From NCBI RefSeq assembly GCF_003337715.1, contig NZ_QPIX01000002.1, positions 1 to 64,000 of the forward strand: DNA of 64,000 bases. The letters run 5' to 3'. Below, in pieces: positions 31,812 to 40,398 of this stretch. A program made the translations under genes and the position numbers. The notes beneath the pieces are model-generated. The model saw only the letters and a program-made list of their open reading frames with translations, had not been told where the DNA came from and made no database searches. Source of the stretch: Ciceribacter lividus. GTDB lineage: Bacteria; Pseudomonadota; Alphaproteobacteria; Rhizobiales; Rhizobiaceae. Numbering within the stretch: the stretch's first letter is position 1; every line of letters starts with the position of its first letter.

Positions 31812-33470
31812 ATGAGCGAACAGGAACTGCCCGAGCGCGAGAGCATGGAATTCGACGTGGTGATCGTGGGGGCGGGGCCTGCCGGCCTCTCCGCGGCCAT
31901 TCGCCTGAAGCAGGTCAATCCAGACCTGACCGTCGTCGTCCTCGAAAAGGGCGCGGAAGTCGGTGCGCATATCCTCTCCGGCGCCGTCGTCGATCCGATC
32001 GGCATCGACCGGCTGCTGCCCGGCTGGCGCGAGGACGAGGGCCATCCCTTCAGGACGGAGGTCACCGACGACCAGTTCCTGTTCTTAGGACCCGCCGGCT
32101 CGATGCGCCTGCCGAACGCCTTCATGCCGCCGTTGATGAGCAATCACGGCAACTACATCGTTTCTCTCGGCAATGTCTGTCGCTGGCTGGCGACCAAGGC
32201 GGAAGAACTCGGCGTCGAGATCTATCCGGGCTTTGCCGCGACCGAAGTGCTCTACAACGACCAGGGCGCGGTGATCGGCGTCGCGACCGGCGACATGGGC
32301 ATCGAGAAGAACGGCGAGCCGGGCCCGAACTACACCCGCGGCATGGAACTTCTGGGCAAATACGTGCTGATCGGCGAAGGCGTGCGCGGTTCGCTCGCCA
32401 AGCAGCTGATTGCGAAATTCGACCTCCAGAAGGACCGCGAGCCGCAGAAGTTCGGCATCGGCCTCAAGGAGCTCTGGCAGGTCAAGCCGGAGAACCACAA
32501 GCCCGGCCTCGTCCAGCATTCCTTCGGCTGGCCGCTCGACATGAAGACCGGTGGCGGCTCCTTCCTCTATCATCTCGAAGACAACCTCGTGGCGGTCGGC
32601 TTCGTCGTCCACCTGAACTACAAGAACCCCTATCTCTTCCCGTTCGAGGAGTTTCAGCGCTTCAAGACCCACCCGACCATCGCTCCGACCTTCGAGGGCG
32701 GCAAGCGCCTCTCCTACGGCGCCCGCGCGATCACCGAGGGCGGCTGGCAGTCCGTGCCGAAGCTCTCCTTCCCCGGCGGCGCGCTGATCGGCTGCTCGGC
32801 CGGTTTCGTCAACGTGCCGCGCATCAAGGGTTCGCACAACGCCGTCCTCTCGGGCATGCTGGCCGCGGAGAAGATCGCCGACGCGATCGCAAACGGCCGC
32901 GCCAATGACGAGCCGGTGGAGATCGAGACCGAATGGCGCGCGACCGACATCGGCAAGGACCTGAAGCGGGTCCGGAACGTCAAGCCGCTGTGGTCGAAGC
33001 TCGGCACCGCGATCGGCGTGGCGCTCGGCGGCCTCGACATGTGGATCAACCAGATCTTCGGCTCGTCGCCCTTCACCCTGAAGCACGGCAAGACCGACGC
33101 GGCGTCGCTGGAACCGGCCGCCAAGCACAAGCCGATCGCCTATCCGAAGCCGGATGGCGTACTGACCTTCGACCGGCTGTCCTCGGTGTTCCTGTCGAAC
33201 ACCAACCACGAGGAAGACCAGCCGGTGCACCTCAAGGTGAAGGACATGGCGCTGCAGAAGTCGTCGGAACTCGGCATCTATGCCGGACCGTCGACCCGCT
33301 ACTGTCCGGCCGGCGTCTATGAATGGGTCGAGAAGGACGGCGAGCAGGTCTACGTGATCAACGCCCAGAACTGCGTCCACTGCAAGACCTGCGACATCAA
33401 GGACCCGAACCAGAACATCAATTGGGTGCCGCCGCAGGGCGGCGAGGGTCCGGTCTATCCGAACATGTGA
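31812..33470 (+). CDS. Electron-transfer-flavoprotein:ubiquinone oxidoreductase
   Basis: The product is 552 aa from the ATG at 31812, preceded by GGAGAGAGAC. FAD binds at VVIVGAGPAGLSAA (residues about 16-29). The 4Fe-4S ligands are Cys498 (YCPAGVYEW) and Cys521, 524 and 527 (QNCVHCKTCDIKDP), followed by NWVPPQGGEGPVYPNM, the conserved ETF-QO end. GLVQHSFGWPLDMKTGGGSF is also family-typical. It passes electrons from ETF, reduced by acyl-CoA dehydrogenases, into the ubiquinone pool at the inner membrane. One such dehydrogenase (GcdH) is at the right edge of this window. Confidence 0.96.
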   Translation: MSEQELPERESMEFDVVIVGAGPAGLSAAIRLKQVNPDLTVVVLEKGAEVGAHILSGAVVDPIGIDRLLPGWREDEGHPFRTEVTDDQFLFLGPAGSMRLPNAFMPPLMSNHGNYIVSLGNVCRWLATKAEELGVEIYPGFAATEVLYNDQGAVIGVATGDMGIEKNGEPGPNYTRGMELLGKYVLIGEGVRGSLAKQLIAKFDLQKDREPQKFGIGLKELWQVKPENHKPGLVQHSFGWPLDMKTGGGSFLYHLEDNLVAVGFVVHLNYKNPYLFPFEEFQRFKTHPTIAPTFEGGKRLSYGARAITEGGWQSVPKLSFPGGALIGCSAGFVNVPRIKGSHNAVLSGMLAAEKIADAIANGRANDEPVEIETEWRATDIGKDLKRVRNVKPLWSKLGTAIGVALGGLDMWINQIFGSSPFTLKHGKTDAASLEPAAKHKPIAYPKPDGVLTFDRLSSVFLSNTNHEEDQPVHLKVKDMALQKSSELGIYAGPSTRYCPAGVYEWVEKDGEQVYVINAQNCVHCKTCDIKDPNQNINWVPPQGGEGPVYPNM

Positions 33471-33506
33471 TCGGGACGGGGAGGGGAATTTCCCTCCTCA
33501 CGTCAT

Positions 33507-33653
33507 TCAATGGCAGTGCACCCGCCCGGCCTTGTTGTCCATGTGGCAGCACTGGCCGGGTGGCGAGCTCTTGCGGCAGCCGCCGCCGTGCGCCCACGCG
33601 ACACTTGTCATTCCCATCACGAGCATAGAGATTGTCGCCACCAAAACCTTCAT
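33507..33653 (-). CDS. Small secreted Cys/His-rich protein, YHYH-like
   Basis: The product is 48 aa from the ATG at 33653, with GGGGGAG upstream. Residues 1-21 are a signal peptide (KVLVATISMLVMGMTSVAWA). The mature part is HGGGCRKSSPPGQCCHMDNK then AGRVHCH. Spaced His and Cys ending in HCH look like the YHYH-type domain of small exported proteins. It may bind metal, but no function is known. It is divergent from the serine-hydrolase gene with only 35 bp between starts. Confidence 0.65.
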   Translation of the reverse strand: MKVLVATISMLVMGMTSVAWAHGGGCRKSSPPGQCCHMDNKAGRVHCH

Positions 33654-33688
33654 CAACTCCCCCCTACAGTTAGAGGCAATGGTCGCAC

Positions 33689-34717
33689 ATGGACGCTGAC
33701 GGCGCAAATCTCTGGCAACAGGCTCTTTCCCGCATCCCCGCGCCTGCGGCGATCTTCGCGACGGGCAAGGGGCTCGCGAAGCCTCTCGGCGCGGCCACAG
33801 GCTTTGCCGACCCGGAAGGCCGGAGGCCTTTCACGACGGAGACCCCGTTCCGCATCGCCAGCAATACCAAAACCTTCGTCGCCGCGACGGCCCTGCGATT
33901 GTGGGAGCGAGGTGAACTGGATCTGGATCAGCCGGCCGCCGCCCTTCTGACACCGGCGCTGACGGAACTCTTGCAGACTGCCGGCTATGGTACCGGCGAG
34001 ATCACTATCCGGCACCTCCTCAACCACAGCGCCGGGATTTTCGATCATACCGGCACGGAGCGCTTCGCCAAGGTGATCCATGAGGTGCAGGACCATGTCT
34101 GGACGCGAGAGGAGCAGGTGCGGCTCTCGTGTGGTTCGTCCGGCCCGACGGCGTCACCGGGCTTCGAATTCCGCTACTCCGACACAGGCTACATACTGCT
34201 CGGCGACATTCTCGAGCGCGTGTCCGGCCGGCCGCTTGCCTTTCTGGTGCGGCAGGAAATGCGCTTCGATGAACTGGGAATGACATCGGCGTGGTGGGAG
34301 AAGGAGGAGCCGGCGCCCGCTGGTGTCGTGCCGCGTGCGCGCCAGTTCATCGGGAAAGAGGAGTTCACTGCCCTCGATGCCTCCGCCGACCTGTTCGGCG
34401 GAGGCGGTCTCGCCATGAACGTCCGCGATCTCGCGAGCTTCATGGCACATCTTTTCGAGGCGCGGATCTTTCAGCGGCCGGAAACGGTTGCGGAAATGCT
34501 GTCCGCCGGGACACACAAGAGAGCGGAGGACTATCGCCTCGGACTGTTCTCGCGCTATGTCGGCGAGGTCGAGGTCTTCACCCATGCCGGCTTCTGGGGA
34601 ACTCTGGCCTGCTACAGTCCAGACAGTGGCGTTGCCGTCGCGGGCTGTACTCTCGACAAGGCGTATTTCGGTGAGCTGGAGCGGCTCGTTGAAGAGTTCC
34701 TGCTCGCTGTTGCCTGA
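33689..34717 (+). CDS. Serine hydrolase of the class C beta-lactamase/DD-peptidase fold
   Basis: The product is 342 aa. The nucleophile motif SxxK is SNTK at 58-61 (FRIASNTKTFVAATAL). FRYSDTGYILLGDILER provides the YxN-like motif as YSD. HAGFWGT near residue 299 stands at the KTG box. HLLNHSAGIFDH is family-typical. There is no obvious signal peptide, so it is more likely a cytosolic esterase or peptidase of this fold than a secreted beta-lactamase. The substrate is unknown and resistance should not be assumed. Confidence 0.83.
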   Translation: MDADGANLWQQALSRIPAPAAIFATGKGLAKPLGAATGFADPEGRRPFTTETPFRIASNTKTFVAATALRLWERGELDLDQPAAALLTPALTELLQTAGYGTGEITIRHLLNHSAGIFDHTGTERFAKVIHEVQDHVWTREEQVRLSCGSSGPTASPGFEFRYSDTGYILLGDILERVSGRPLAFLVRQEMRFDELGMTSAWWEKEEPAPAGVVPRARQFIGKEEFTALDASADLFGGGGLAMNVRDLASFMAHLFEARIFQRPETVAEMLSAGTHKRAEDYRLGLFSRYVGEVEVFTHAGFWGTLACYSPDSGVAVAGCTLDKAYFGELERLVEEFLLAVA

Positions 34718-34804
34718 AGCTATCGCAAGAGGCACTTGCAGAGGAGACGTTGCAGCGATAAGCGATAGACGAAAGGTCAGCAGTCCTGACCGAACGAGAA
34801 CCGA

Positions 34805-35917
34805 GTGGCCGAGATCATGCAACAAGACGCTCTTACCTTCGCCATCAATCCGAACGCCAACCCGATGCCGGAGGCGGACCGCCTCAAGGCCTTCGAGAAC
34901 CTCGGCTTCGGCACGCTCTTTTCCGATCATATGGCGGTCATCCGCTGGAGTGCCGACAAGGGCTGGCATTCGGCAGAAGTGACCGCGCGGGCGCCGTTCC
35001 CGCTCGATCCGGCCGCGGCCGTGCTGCACTATGCCCAGGAAATCTTCGAGGGCATGAAGGCCTATCGCGCCGCCGACGGCCGCGCCGTGCTCTTCCGCCC
35101 GGAGGAGAACGCCCGCCGCTTCAACGAATCCGCCCGCCGCATGGCGATGCCCGAACTGCCCGAGGCGCTGTTCCTCGAAGCAGTCGAGCAGCTCGTCCGT
35201 GCCGACGCCAGGTGGATCCCGGCGGCCGAGGGCAGCAGCCTTTATCTGCGCCCGTTCATGTTCGCCTCGGAAGCCTTCCTCGGCGTGCGTCCTTCGAAGG
35301 AATACATCTTCTGCGTCATCGCCTCGCCGGTCGGCCCCTATTTCAAGGGTGGCGCCAAGCCGGTCAGTATCTGGGTGTCGGAGCATTATACCCGCGCCTC
35401 CGCCGGCGGCACGGGGGCGGCCAAGTGCGGCGGCAACTATGCCGGAAGCCTCGTCGCCCAGGCCGTGGCCCATGAGCATGGCTGCGACCAGGTGGTCTTC
35501 CTCGATGCCGCCGAGAACCGCTGGATCGAGGAACTGGGCGGCATGAACGTCTTCGTCGTGATGGCTGACGGGTCGCTCGTCACCCCGCCGCTCGGCGGCA
35601 CGATCCTGCCCGGCATCACCCGCAAGTCGCTGATCGCGCTTGCGCGCGACCTCGGCTACACGGTGCGCGAGGAGCGCTACGCCTTCGAGGACTGGAAGGC
35701 GGACGTGGCGAGCGGCAAGGCGAAGGAAGCGTTTGCCTGCGGCACCGCGGCGGTCGTCGCCGCGATCGGCAAGGTCAAGTTCCCGGGCGGCGAGTTCGTC
35801 ATCAATTCAGGCGAGACCGGCCCCGTGACGGCGAAGCTCCGCGATGCGCTCGTCGGCATCCAGCGCGGGCAGACCAACGACGCGCACGGCTGGCTGAAGG
35901 TGCTCGAAGGCGTCTGA
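34805..35917 (+). CDS. ilvE: Branched-chain amino-acid aminotransferase
   Basis: The product is 370 aa from a GTG at 34805; an ATG four codons later is an alternative. It is a fold-type IV PLP enzyme with Lys207 in GGTGAAKCGGNYAGSL as the Schiff-base residue. HYAQEIFEGMKAYRA, LYLRPFMFASEAFLGVRPS and GGMNVFVVMADGSLVTPPL are IlvE-typical. It interconverts Leu, Ile and Val with their 2-keto acids in the cytosol. A strong terminator follows. Confidence 0.95.
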   Translation: MAEIMQQDALTFAINPNANPMPEADRLKAFENLGFGTLFSDHMAVIRWSADKGWHSAEVTARAPFPLDPAAAVLHYAQEIFEGMKAYRAADGRAVLFRPEENARRFNESARRMAMPELPEALFLEAVEQLVRADARWIPAAEGSSLYLRPFMFASEAFLGVRPSKEYIFCVIASPVGPYFKGGAKPVSIWVSEHYTRASAGGTGAAKCGGNYAGSLVAQAVAHEHGCDQVVFLDAAENRWIEELGGMNVFVVMADGSLVTPPLGGTILPGITRKSLIALARDLGYTVREERYAFEDWKADVASGKAKEAFACGTAAVVAAIGKVKFPGGEFVINSGETGPVTAKLRDALVGIQRGQTNDAHGWLKVLEGV

Positions 35918-35949
35918 TTTCCGGCGCCGCGACCACGAAGGAATTCCAG

Positions 35950-35982
35950 AAAGGGCCTGCCCGTTGCGGACAGGCCCTTTTC
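35950..35982. terminator. Bidirectional terminator, ilvE and DUF2200 gene
   Basis: AAAGGGCCTG and CAGGCCCTTT form a 10-bp stem with an 11-base loop, followed by TTC on the + strand. A-rich bases on the left side serve the opposite direction. It lies between two convergent genes. Confidence 0.85.
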
Positions 35983-35990
35983 AATAGGCC

Positions 35991-36341
35991 TTAGCTGCGC
36001 AGGATCTTCGCCATCGGCTTGCCCCTGGCGAGCTCGTCGACCAGCTTGTCGAGATAGCGGATGTCCCGCATGGTCGGGTCGTGGATGTCTTCCACGCGGA
36101 CGCCGCAGACGACGCCGGTGATCGAGGAGCGGGCGGGATTCATCCGCGGCGCCGCAGCCAGGAAATCCTGAAAACTGGTATTTTTCGCCAGATGATCGGC
36201 GAGCGCCCCGGCGCTGTAGCCGGTCAGCCAGCCGATGATCTCATCGACCTCTGCTTTCGTTCGCCCCTTCCTTTCCGCCTTCGCGACGTAGAGGGGATAG
36301 ACGCTCGCGAAGCTCGTCGAGTAGATGCGATGTGTCGTCAT
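35991..36341 (-). CDS. DUF2200 family protein
   Basis: The product is 116 aa from the ATG at 36341, with AGGAAGA upstream. It begins [20 protein letters not shown] and contains [19 protein letters not shown] and [20 protein letters not shown], then [20 protein letters not shown]. This matches DUF2200, a widespread small soluble family of unknown function (MAP-like helical fold suspected). No regulatory clue is visible. Confidence 0.83.
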   Translation of the reverse strand: MTTHRIYSTSFASVYPLYVAKAERKGRTKAEVDEIIGWLTGYSAGALADHLAKNTSFQDFLAAAPRMNPARSSITGVVCGVRVEDIHDPTMRDIRYLDKLVDELARGKPMAKILRS

Positions 36342-36566
36342 TCTTCCTCCCCGTTCCTTCACCCACCCTCTCGAAGATAGGCGGCGCAGGAACAGCGGCA
36401 AGTCCTGGGCTGACCACCGCGGGATATTCATTACCATTTCTCCATATTGATGCATATCAACTTCAGTATGTGTCGATGGACTACTGTAGCGGTCACCGCG
36501 ATGGCAAACGAATGCCGGCGGCTCGCAACAAGTCACGCGTCGACAGATGTCGACAGGAGGTTGATC

Positions 36567-37052
36567 ATGAAACGCATCTTGGCTTCGGCCCTCGCACTCG
36601 CCTTGACGTCAGCCTTTTTCGTCAGCGCTGAAGCACAGCCCATGCCCGGTCGCGGCATGGGCTGGGGCGGCGGCGGCATGATGATGAACAATCCCGGCCG
36701 GGGACGCTTCCCGATCATCGATACCGACGACAACGGCGTCATCAGCGCCGAGGAGGCCGCTTCCGCTGCCGAGGAGGTCTTCGCCGCCATGGACGCCGAC
36801 GACAACGGCGAACTGACCATGGAAGAATACATGACCGTCCGGATGGGGCCGCAGGACGGCTGGAACAAGGCCCGCCAGGAAGCGCGCGAAAAGCAGAAGG
36901 CGGACCGCTTCGGCACGCTCGACGCCGACAAGAACGGGACCGTCAGCCAGGCCGAGTTCATCGCGGGCGCCAAGGCCCACTTCGCAGCGGCCGATGCCGA
37001 CAAGGACGGTTCCGTGACTCCGTGGGAGTGGCGCAGCCAGCAGTGGAACTGA
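36567..37052 (+). CDS. Secreted EF-hand calcium-binding protein
   Basis: The product is 161 aa from the ATG at 36567, with AGGAGG six bases before. Residues 1-23 are a signal peptide ending VSAEA. A Gly/Met-rich stretch ([15 protein letters not shown]) follows. Four EF-hand loops come next: [12 protein letters not shown] (52-63), [12 protein letters not shown] (76-87), [12 protein letters not shown] (119-130) and [12 protein letters not shown] (143-154). All have the Asp-x-Asp-x-Asp/Asn-Gly pattern and a final Glu, so all four should bind Ca2+. It is likely a periplasmic or secreted Ca2+ sensor or buffer. TTGATGCATATCAA upstream (36447-36460) is a small inverted repeat. Confidence 0.87.
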   Translation: MKRILASALALALTSAFFVSAEAQPMPGRGMGWGGGGMMMNNPGRGRFPIIDTDDNGVISAEEAASAAEEVFAAMDADDNGELTMEEYMTVRMGPQDGWNKARQEAREKQKADRFGTLDADKNGTVSQAEFIAGAKAHFAAADADKDGSVTPWEWRSQQWN

Positions 37053-37091
37053 GGTTCGCCGTGGGCGGCACCATCCGCCACCCGTCACCCA

Positions 37092-37124
37092 AGGCCCGGT
37101 CGTCGCAGGACGGCCGGGCTTTTC
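37092..37124. terminator. Terminator between EF-hand gene and EamA gene
   Basis: GCCCGG-T-CGTC and GACG-G-CCGGGC pair as an 11-bp stem with a tetraloop, followed by TTTTC. It lies between convergent genes. Confidence 0.8.
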
Positions 37125-37134
37125 TCGTCCGGTC

Positions 37135-38040
37135 TCAGCTCTTCCGTGAGAGGATACCGGTCGAGAGCGCCACGCCGATGCCGGTGACCAGTGCGGCGGC
37201 GATGTCGACCGGTCCGATCGCCTCTCCGAGAAGGAGTGCGCCGCCGAAGGCCGCCATCACCGGCACGAGCGCGGCGAAGGCCGCGGCAGGCGTGCTGCCG
37301 AGAATGCGCACCGCCGCGCCGTAGGCGACGGTGGCGGCAAGGCCGGAAAGCAGGCCCTGCGCCACCACCTGGATTCCGAGAGCTTCGAGCCCGATGCCGT
37401 TGAAATCGACACCGACGGTCAGCACAAGGCCGATGTGGATCAACAGGGACCAGACGGCGATCAGCGCGCTGCCTTCGAGCGCTCCGAGCCCCGAACGCCG
37501 GAAGGCGTGGGTGTAGACCGCCCAGAAGGTCGCGGCGACCGGCAGCAGCAGATAGCCCTGCCAGGCGATGTGCTGCGTCTCGAGCAGGCCTGCAAGAAGG
37601 AGCGCGATGCCGAGCAGGATGGCGCCGAGGCCGGCGAGCCTCAGCCGGTCCGGCCGTTCGCGGAAAAGGACGATGCCGATCAGCGCGGTTGCGAGCGGCA
37701 TGGCGCCGACGAGCAGCACGCCGGCGGCCGAGGCCGGCGCGAAGCGCAGCGCGAAGGCGGCGAGATGGAAGAATGGCGCTCCCGAGCCGCAGACCATCAG
37801 GAAGAGCACGAACGGCGACACGCCACGGGGCATGAGCCCGGTCCGCAGCCAGACGGGTGCGAGCACGAGCGCCGGAACACCGAAACGGATCAGGCCGAGC
37901 TCCGTAGCGCCGATTGCGCCCTGCCGTCCGTGACGGGTGGCGATCACCCACACCGCCCAGATGACCACGGTGACGAGCGCTGCGGCGTATCCTGAAGCTT
38001 TCGACGGCACGGCTGCCTCCTGCAGGCTCGCATGGACCAT
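37135..38040 (-). CDS. EamA/DMT-superfamily transporter
   Basis: The product is 301 aa with about ten membrane helices in two EamA repeats (about 15-145 and 160-295). It begins YAAALVTVVIWAVWVIATRH, and VPVMAAFGGALLLGEAIGPV is in the second repeat. It is divergent from an Lrp/AsnC regulator (134 bp between starts), a common arrangement for amino-acid exporters. Export of an amino acid is therefore the most likely role, but the substrate is not shown by sequence. Confidence 0.86.
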   Translation of the reverse strand: MVHASLQEAAVPSKASGYAAALVTVVIWAVWVIATRHGRQGAIGATELGLIRFGVPALVLAPVWLRTGLMPRGVSPFVLFLMVCGSGAPFFHLAAFALRFAPASAAGVLLVGAMPLATALIGIVLFRERPDRLRLAGLGAILLGIALLLAGLLETQHIAWQGYLLLPVAATFWAVYTHAFRRSGLGALEGSALIAVWSLLIHIGLVLTVGVDFNGIGLEALGIQVVAQGLLSGLAATVAYGAAVRILGSTPAAAFAALVPVMAAFGGALLLGEAIGPVDIAAALVTGIGVALSTGILSRKS

Positions 38041-38101
38041 GGCCTTCCCCCCTCGATTTTGGTAGCCGCTGATATACTAGGGGCTGAGGCGTGGCATGTC
38101 C

Positions 38102-38148
38102 TTGCCATTTGCGGCCACTTGCGACATAGGGCTTGGCATTTTCCGCCA
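38102..38148. promoter_or_regulatory. Two direct repeats, candidate Lrp/AsnC operator
   Basis: TTGCCATTTGCGGCCA (38102-38117) and TTGGCATTTTCCGCCA (38133-38148) match at 13 of 16 bases, 31 bp apart, about three helical turns. The second has TGGC...GCCA dyad symmetry. They lie between the divergent EamA and Lrp genes. Confidence 0.5.
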
Positions 38149-38173
38149 CGAAGACGGTAAAGGCTTAGCGAAT

Positions 38174-38650
38174 ATGCCAAACCTCGACGCATTTGATCTG
38201 CGCATCCTGTCGGTCCTGCAGGAGGACGCACGAGCGAGCAATGTCGACATCGCCGAACGGATCAATCTTTCCCCCACGCCGTGTCTGAGGCGCATCCGCA
38301 ATCTCGAAAAGGACGGCGTTATCCGCGGCTATCGGGCGGAGGTCGATCGCGCCAAGGTCGGGCTCGGTCTGACGGTCTTCGTGGAGATCAAGATCGGCCA
38401 GCACAACCGTGCGAGTTCGGAGCGCCTGCAGGAGGCGCTGCTCGCCGTGCCCGAGGTCACCTCCTGCCACCTGATCTCGGGTGAGGCGGACTTCCTCGCC
38501 GAGGTGGTGGTCGCCGATCTCGCGGCTTATGAGACGCTGCTCACCGAGACCCTGCTCGATCTGCCGGGCGTGACCGACATCCGCTCGAACTTCGCAATCC
38601 GTTCGGTGAAGACGGGCGGCCCGCTGAAGCTTCCGCCGCCGCAGCCGTAA
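38174..38650 (+). CDS. Lrp/AsnC-family transcriptional regulator
   Basis: The product is 158 aa from the ATG at 38174. The winged helix-turn-helix is residues 5-55 (DLRILSVLQEDARASNVDIA, then PTPCLRRIRNLEKDGVIRGY). The C-terminal RAM ligand domain follows (GLTVFVEIKIGQHNRASSER and TSCHLISGEADFLAEVVVAD). Lrp proteins are octameric amino-acid-responsive regulators. It likely controls itself and the divergent EamA gene. Confidence 0.92.
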   Translation: MPNLDAFDLRILSVLQEDARASNVDIAERINLSPTPCLRRIRNLEKDGVIRGYRAEVDRAKVGLGLTVFVEIKIGQHNRASSERLQEALLAVPEVTSCHLISGEADFLAEVVVADLAAYETLLTETLLDLPGVTDIRSNFAIRSVKTGGPLKLPPPQP

Positions 38651-38676
38651 ACGCGCATCCGCTGCGCGGGACCGAC

Positions 38677-38692
38677 ATTAAATCTCCGTTAA
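38677..38692 (+). promoter_or_regulatory. CtrA-type box
   Basis: TTAA-ATCTCCG-TTAAC is an exact TTAA-N7-TTAAC match to the full alphaproteobacterial CtrA site, 53 bp before the L,D-transpeptidase start. Cell-cycle control is inferred from this match only. Confidence 0.6.
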
Positions 38693-38744
38693 CCATAAAT
38701 TCCTTAAGTTGTTGCTCATACGAGCGCAACTTGGGGAATGGATC

Positions 38745-39353
38745 ATGCCGATCTCTCGCCGCGGATTCCTGGCCGGCCTGCCGCTGCTGCTTGCCGGCTG
38801 CACGACCAATGCCGACTATGCCAATTACGGCCCGATCGCCGACGAACCCTACCCGATCAAGCGGATACCGCTCGAAAAGTTCAAGCCGGAGCTGCGCCGC
38901 CAGGAGGTCGCCTATGCGACCAGAGAGCCGGCCGGCACCATCGTCGTCGATACGCCGGCACGCCGCCTCTACTACGTGCTGGGCGAGGGCCGCGCGATCC
39001 GCTACGGCGTCGGCGTCGGACGCAACGGCTATGCGCTCGCCGGCCACGCCTATATCGGCCGCAAGGCGGAGTGGCCGGGCTGGACGCCGACCGGCAAGAT
39101 GATCGCCCGCGATCCGCGCAACCGCCGCTATGCCGGCGGCGTTTCCGGCGGCCTGTCGAGCCCGCTCGGCGCCCGCGCGCTCTACCTCTACCGCGGCGGC
39201 GGCGACACCATGTTCCGCATCCACGGGACAACCCAGCCCTGGTCGATCGGGCAGGCGATGTCGAGCGGCTGCATCCGCATGATGAACCACGACGTCATCG
39301 ATCTCTATAACCGCGTCAAGGTCGGCGCGCGGGTGCTCGTCCTGCAGGCCTGA
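38745..39353 (+). CDS. L,D-transpeptidase lipoprotein (YkuD domain)
   Basis: The product is 202 aa from the ATG at 38745, with GGGGAATGG upstream. Residues 1-19 are a Tat-like signal (SRRGF) with a lipobox, LLAG-C19. The YkuD domain covers about 65-200, with His160 and the nucleophile Cys176 in the block RIHGTTQPWSIGQAMSSGCI. It should form 3-3 peptidoglycan cross-links or attach proteins to peptidoglycan in the periplasm, important in polar-growing Rhizobiales. A CtrA box upstream links it to the cell cycle. Confidence 0.92.
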   Translation: MPISRRGFLAGLPLLLAGCTTNADYANYGPIADEPYPIKRIPLEKFKPELRRQEVAYATREPAGTIVVDTPARRLYYVLGEGRAIRYGVGVGRNGYALAGHAYIGRKAEWPGWTPTGKMIARDPRNRRYAGGVSGGLSSPLGARALYLYRGGGDTMFRIHGTTQPWSIGQAMSSGCIRMMNHDVIDLYNRVKVGARVLVLQA

Positions 39354-39366
39354 GCTTTCTTTCGGC

Positions 39367-39759
39367 CTATTCCTCGAAGCGGCTCGTGGCGTCGCGATCC
39401 CGTTCGTATCGCTTTTCGAGCGGGAAGGGCGGCAGCCAGGACTCGCGCCGGATGGTCCAGAGCTCGTAGGTCGGCTTGAACTGGTCGGGTGCGTCGAGCG
39501 AGCCGAGGTTCACCTCGATCTCGTCGCCGCTGCGCCCGAAGACCGGCGAGCCGCAGCGCGGACAGAAGAACCGCCCGGCATAGTCGCGGGTCTCGCCTTC
39601 GATCCTCACCGCATCTTCGGGGAATATCGCCGAGGCGTGGAACAGCGCCCCGTGGTGCTTGCGGCAGTCGAGACAATGGCAGAGGCCGACCCTGTAGGGG
39701 CGTCCCGACGCCGCAAATCGGACGTTGCCGCAGAGGCAACCGCCGGTGACATGATCCAT
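39367..39759 (-). CDS. GFA (glutathione-dependent formaldehyde-activating/CENP-V) family protein
   Basis: The product is 130 aa from the ATG at 39759, with AGGAGAT upstream. The frame is open much further out, but only this part looks like protein. Zinc ligands follow the GFA pattern: Cys8 and Cys10 (GGCLCG), Cys27, 29 and 32 (LCHCLDC), and Cys66 and 69 (FFCPRCGSPVF). Family members bind zinc; a few act on S-hydroxymethylglutathione, but most have no proven role. Confidence 0.87.
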   Translation of the reverse strand: MDHVTGGCLCGNVRFAASGRPYRVGLCHCLDCRKHHGALFHASAIFPEDAVRIEGETRDYAGRFFCPRCGSPVFGRSGDEIEVNLGSLDAPDQFKPTYELWTIRRESWLPPFPLEKRYERDRDATSRFEE

Positions 39760-39942
39760 GCCCGCATCTCCTCTATTTCGGTTGAGCGAGTTATCTACAA
39801 CGTCCGGTGCCGCCCCTGCAATTTGCCGCTGCGCCCAGGTCACTTTCCGCAGCCTGACGTGCCATTTCGCGGCCGGCCTCAAAAAGGCGCGAATCGGGGG
39901 CGGTAGTCTGAACAATCCAACCAAACCGGGAGGCAGGGCTTC

Positions 39943-40362
39943 GTGTTTCCATCGTACCACAAGGCGCCGGCAAGACTCGCCGTCGCCATGTCGCTCTTCG
40001 TCGGAACACCTTCGACACCGTTGGCGGAGTCGTTGATCGATCCCGAAGGGCCGTTCAGGATGGGCGAGGGTTATGCCGACCGCCCGGCGACCTGCGAGAC
40101 CGTAAAGCGCTGGATCGTTCATGCGCCGGCAACCGACGATCGGATCACGCTGACGATCACCGGCCGGCTGGCGGCGGTACAATGGGACGGCACGCTTGCC
40201 TATCTGGTGATGTGTGAGGAGAAGGACGTGCAGGTGATGTGCGTCACCTACGGCAAGGAAGGGCGGCATGTCGGCGACACCGTCCTCTTTGCCGGCGGCT
40301 ACGCCCGGTACGGCGCGCGGCGGATCATGCTCGATCCCTGTCTCGCATCGTCGGAGGAATGA
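39943..40362 (+). CDS. Exported hypothetical protein
   Basis: The product is 139 aa from a GTG at 39943, with GGGAGG upstream. Residues 1-29 look like a signal peptide (LAVAMSLFVGTPSTPLAES). I recognise no domain. The mature protein has TCETVKRWIVHAPATDDRIT, VQWDGTLAYLVMCEEKDVQV and GRHVGDTVLFAGGYARYGA, a beta-rich pattern with four Cys. It is just upstream of the lipid-kinase-like gene (37 bp) and likely cotranscribed. Confidence 0.65.
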   Translation: MFPSYHKAPARLAVAMSLFVGTPSTPLAESLIDPEGPFRMGEGYADRPATCETVKRWIVHAPATDDRITLTITGRLAAVQWDGTLAYLVMCEEKDVQVMCVTYGKEGRHVGDTVLFAGGYARYGARRIMLDPCLASSEE

Positions 40363-40398
40363 AACGTTCGGAAACGGGGCTCTCGAGGAGCGGAGGCC

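Noticed and set aside
33689..34717. Antibiotic-resistance beta-lactamase
   Set aside because: It has the class C fold motifs but no signal peptide, and YSD/HAG replace the usual YxN/KTG boxes; an esterase or peptidase is as likely.
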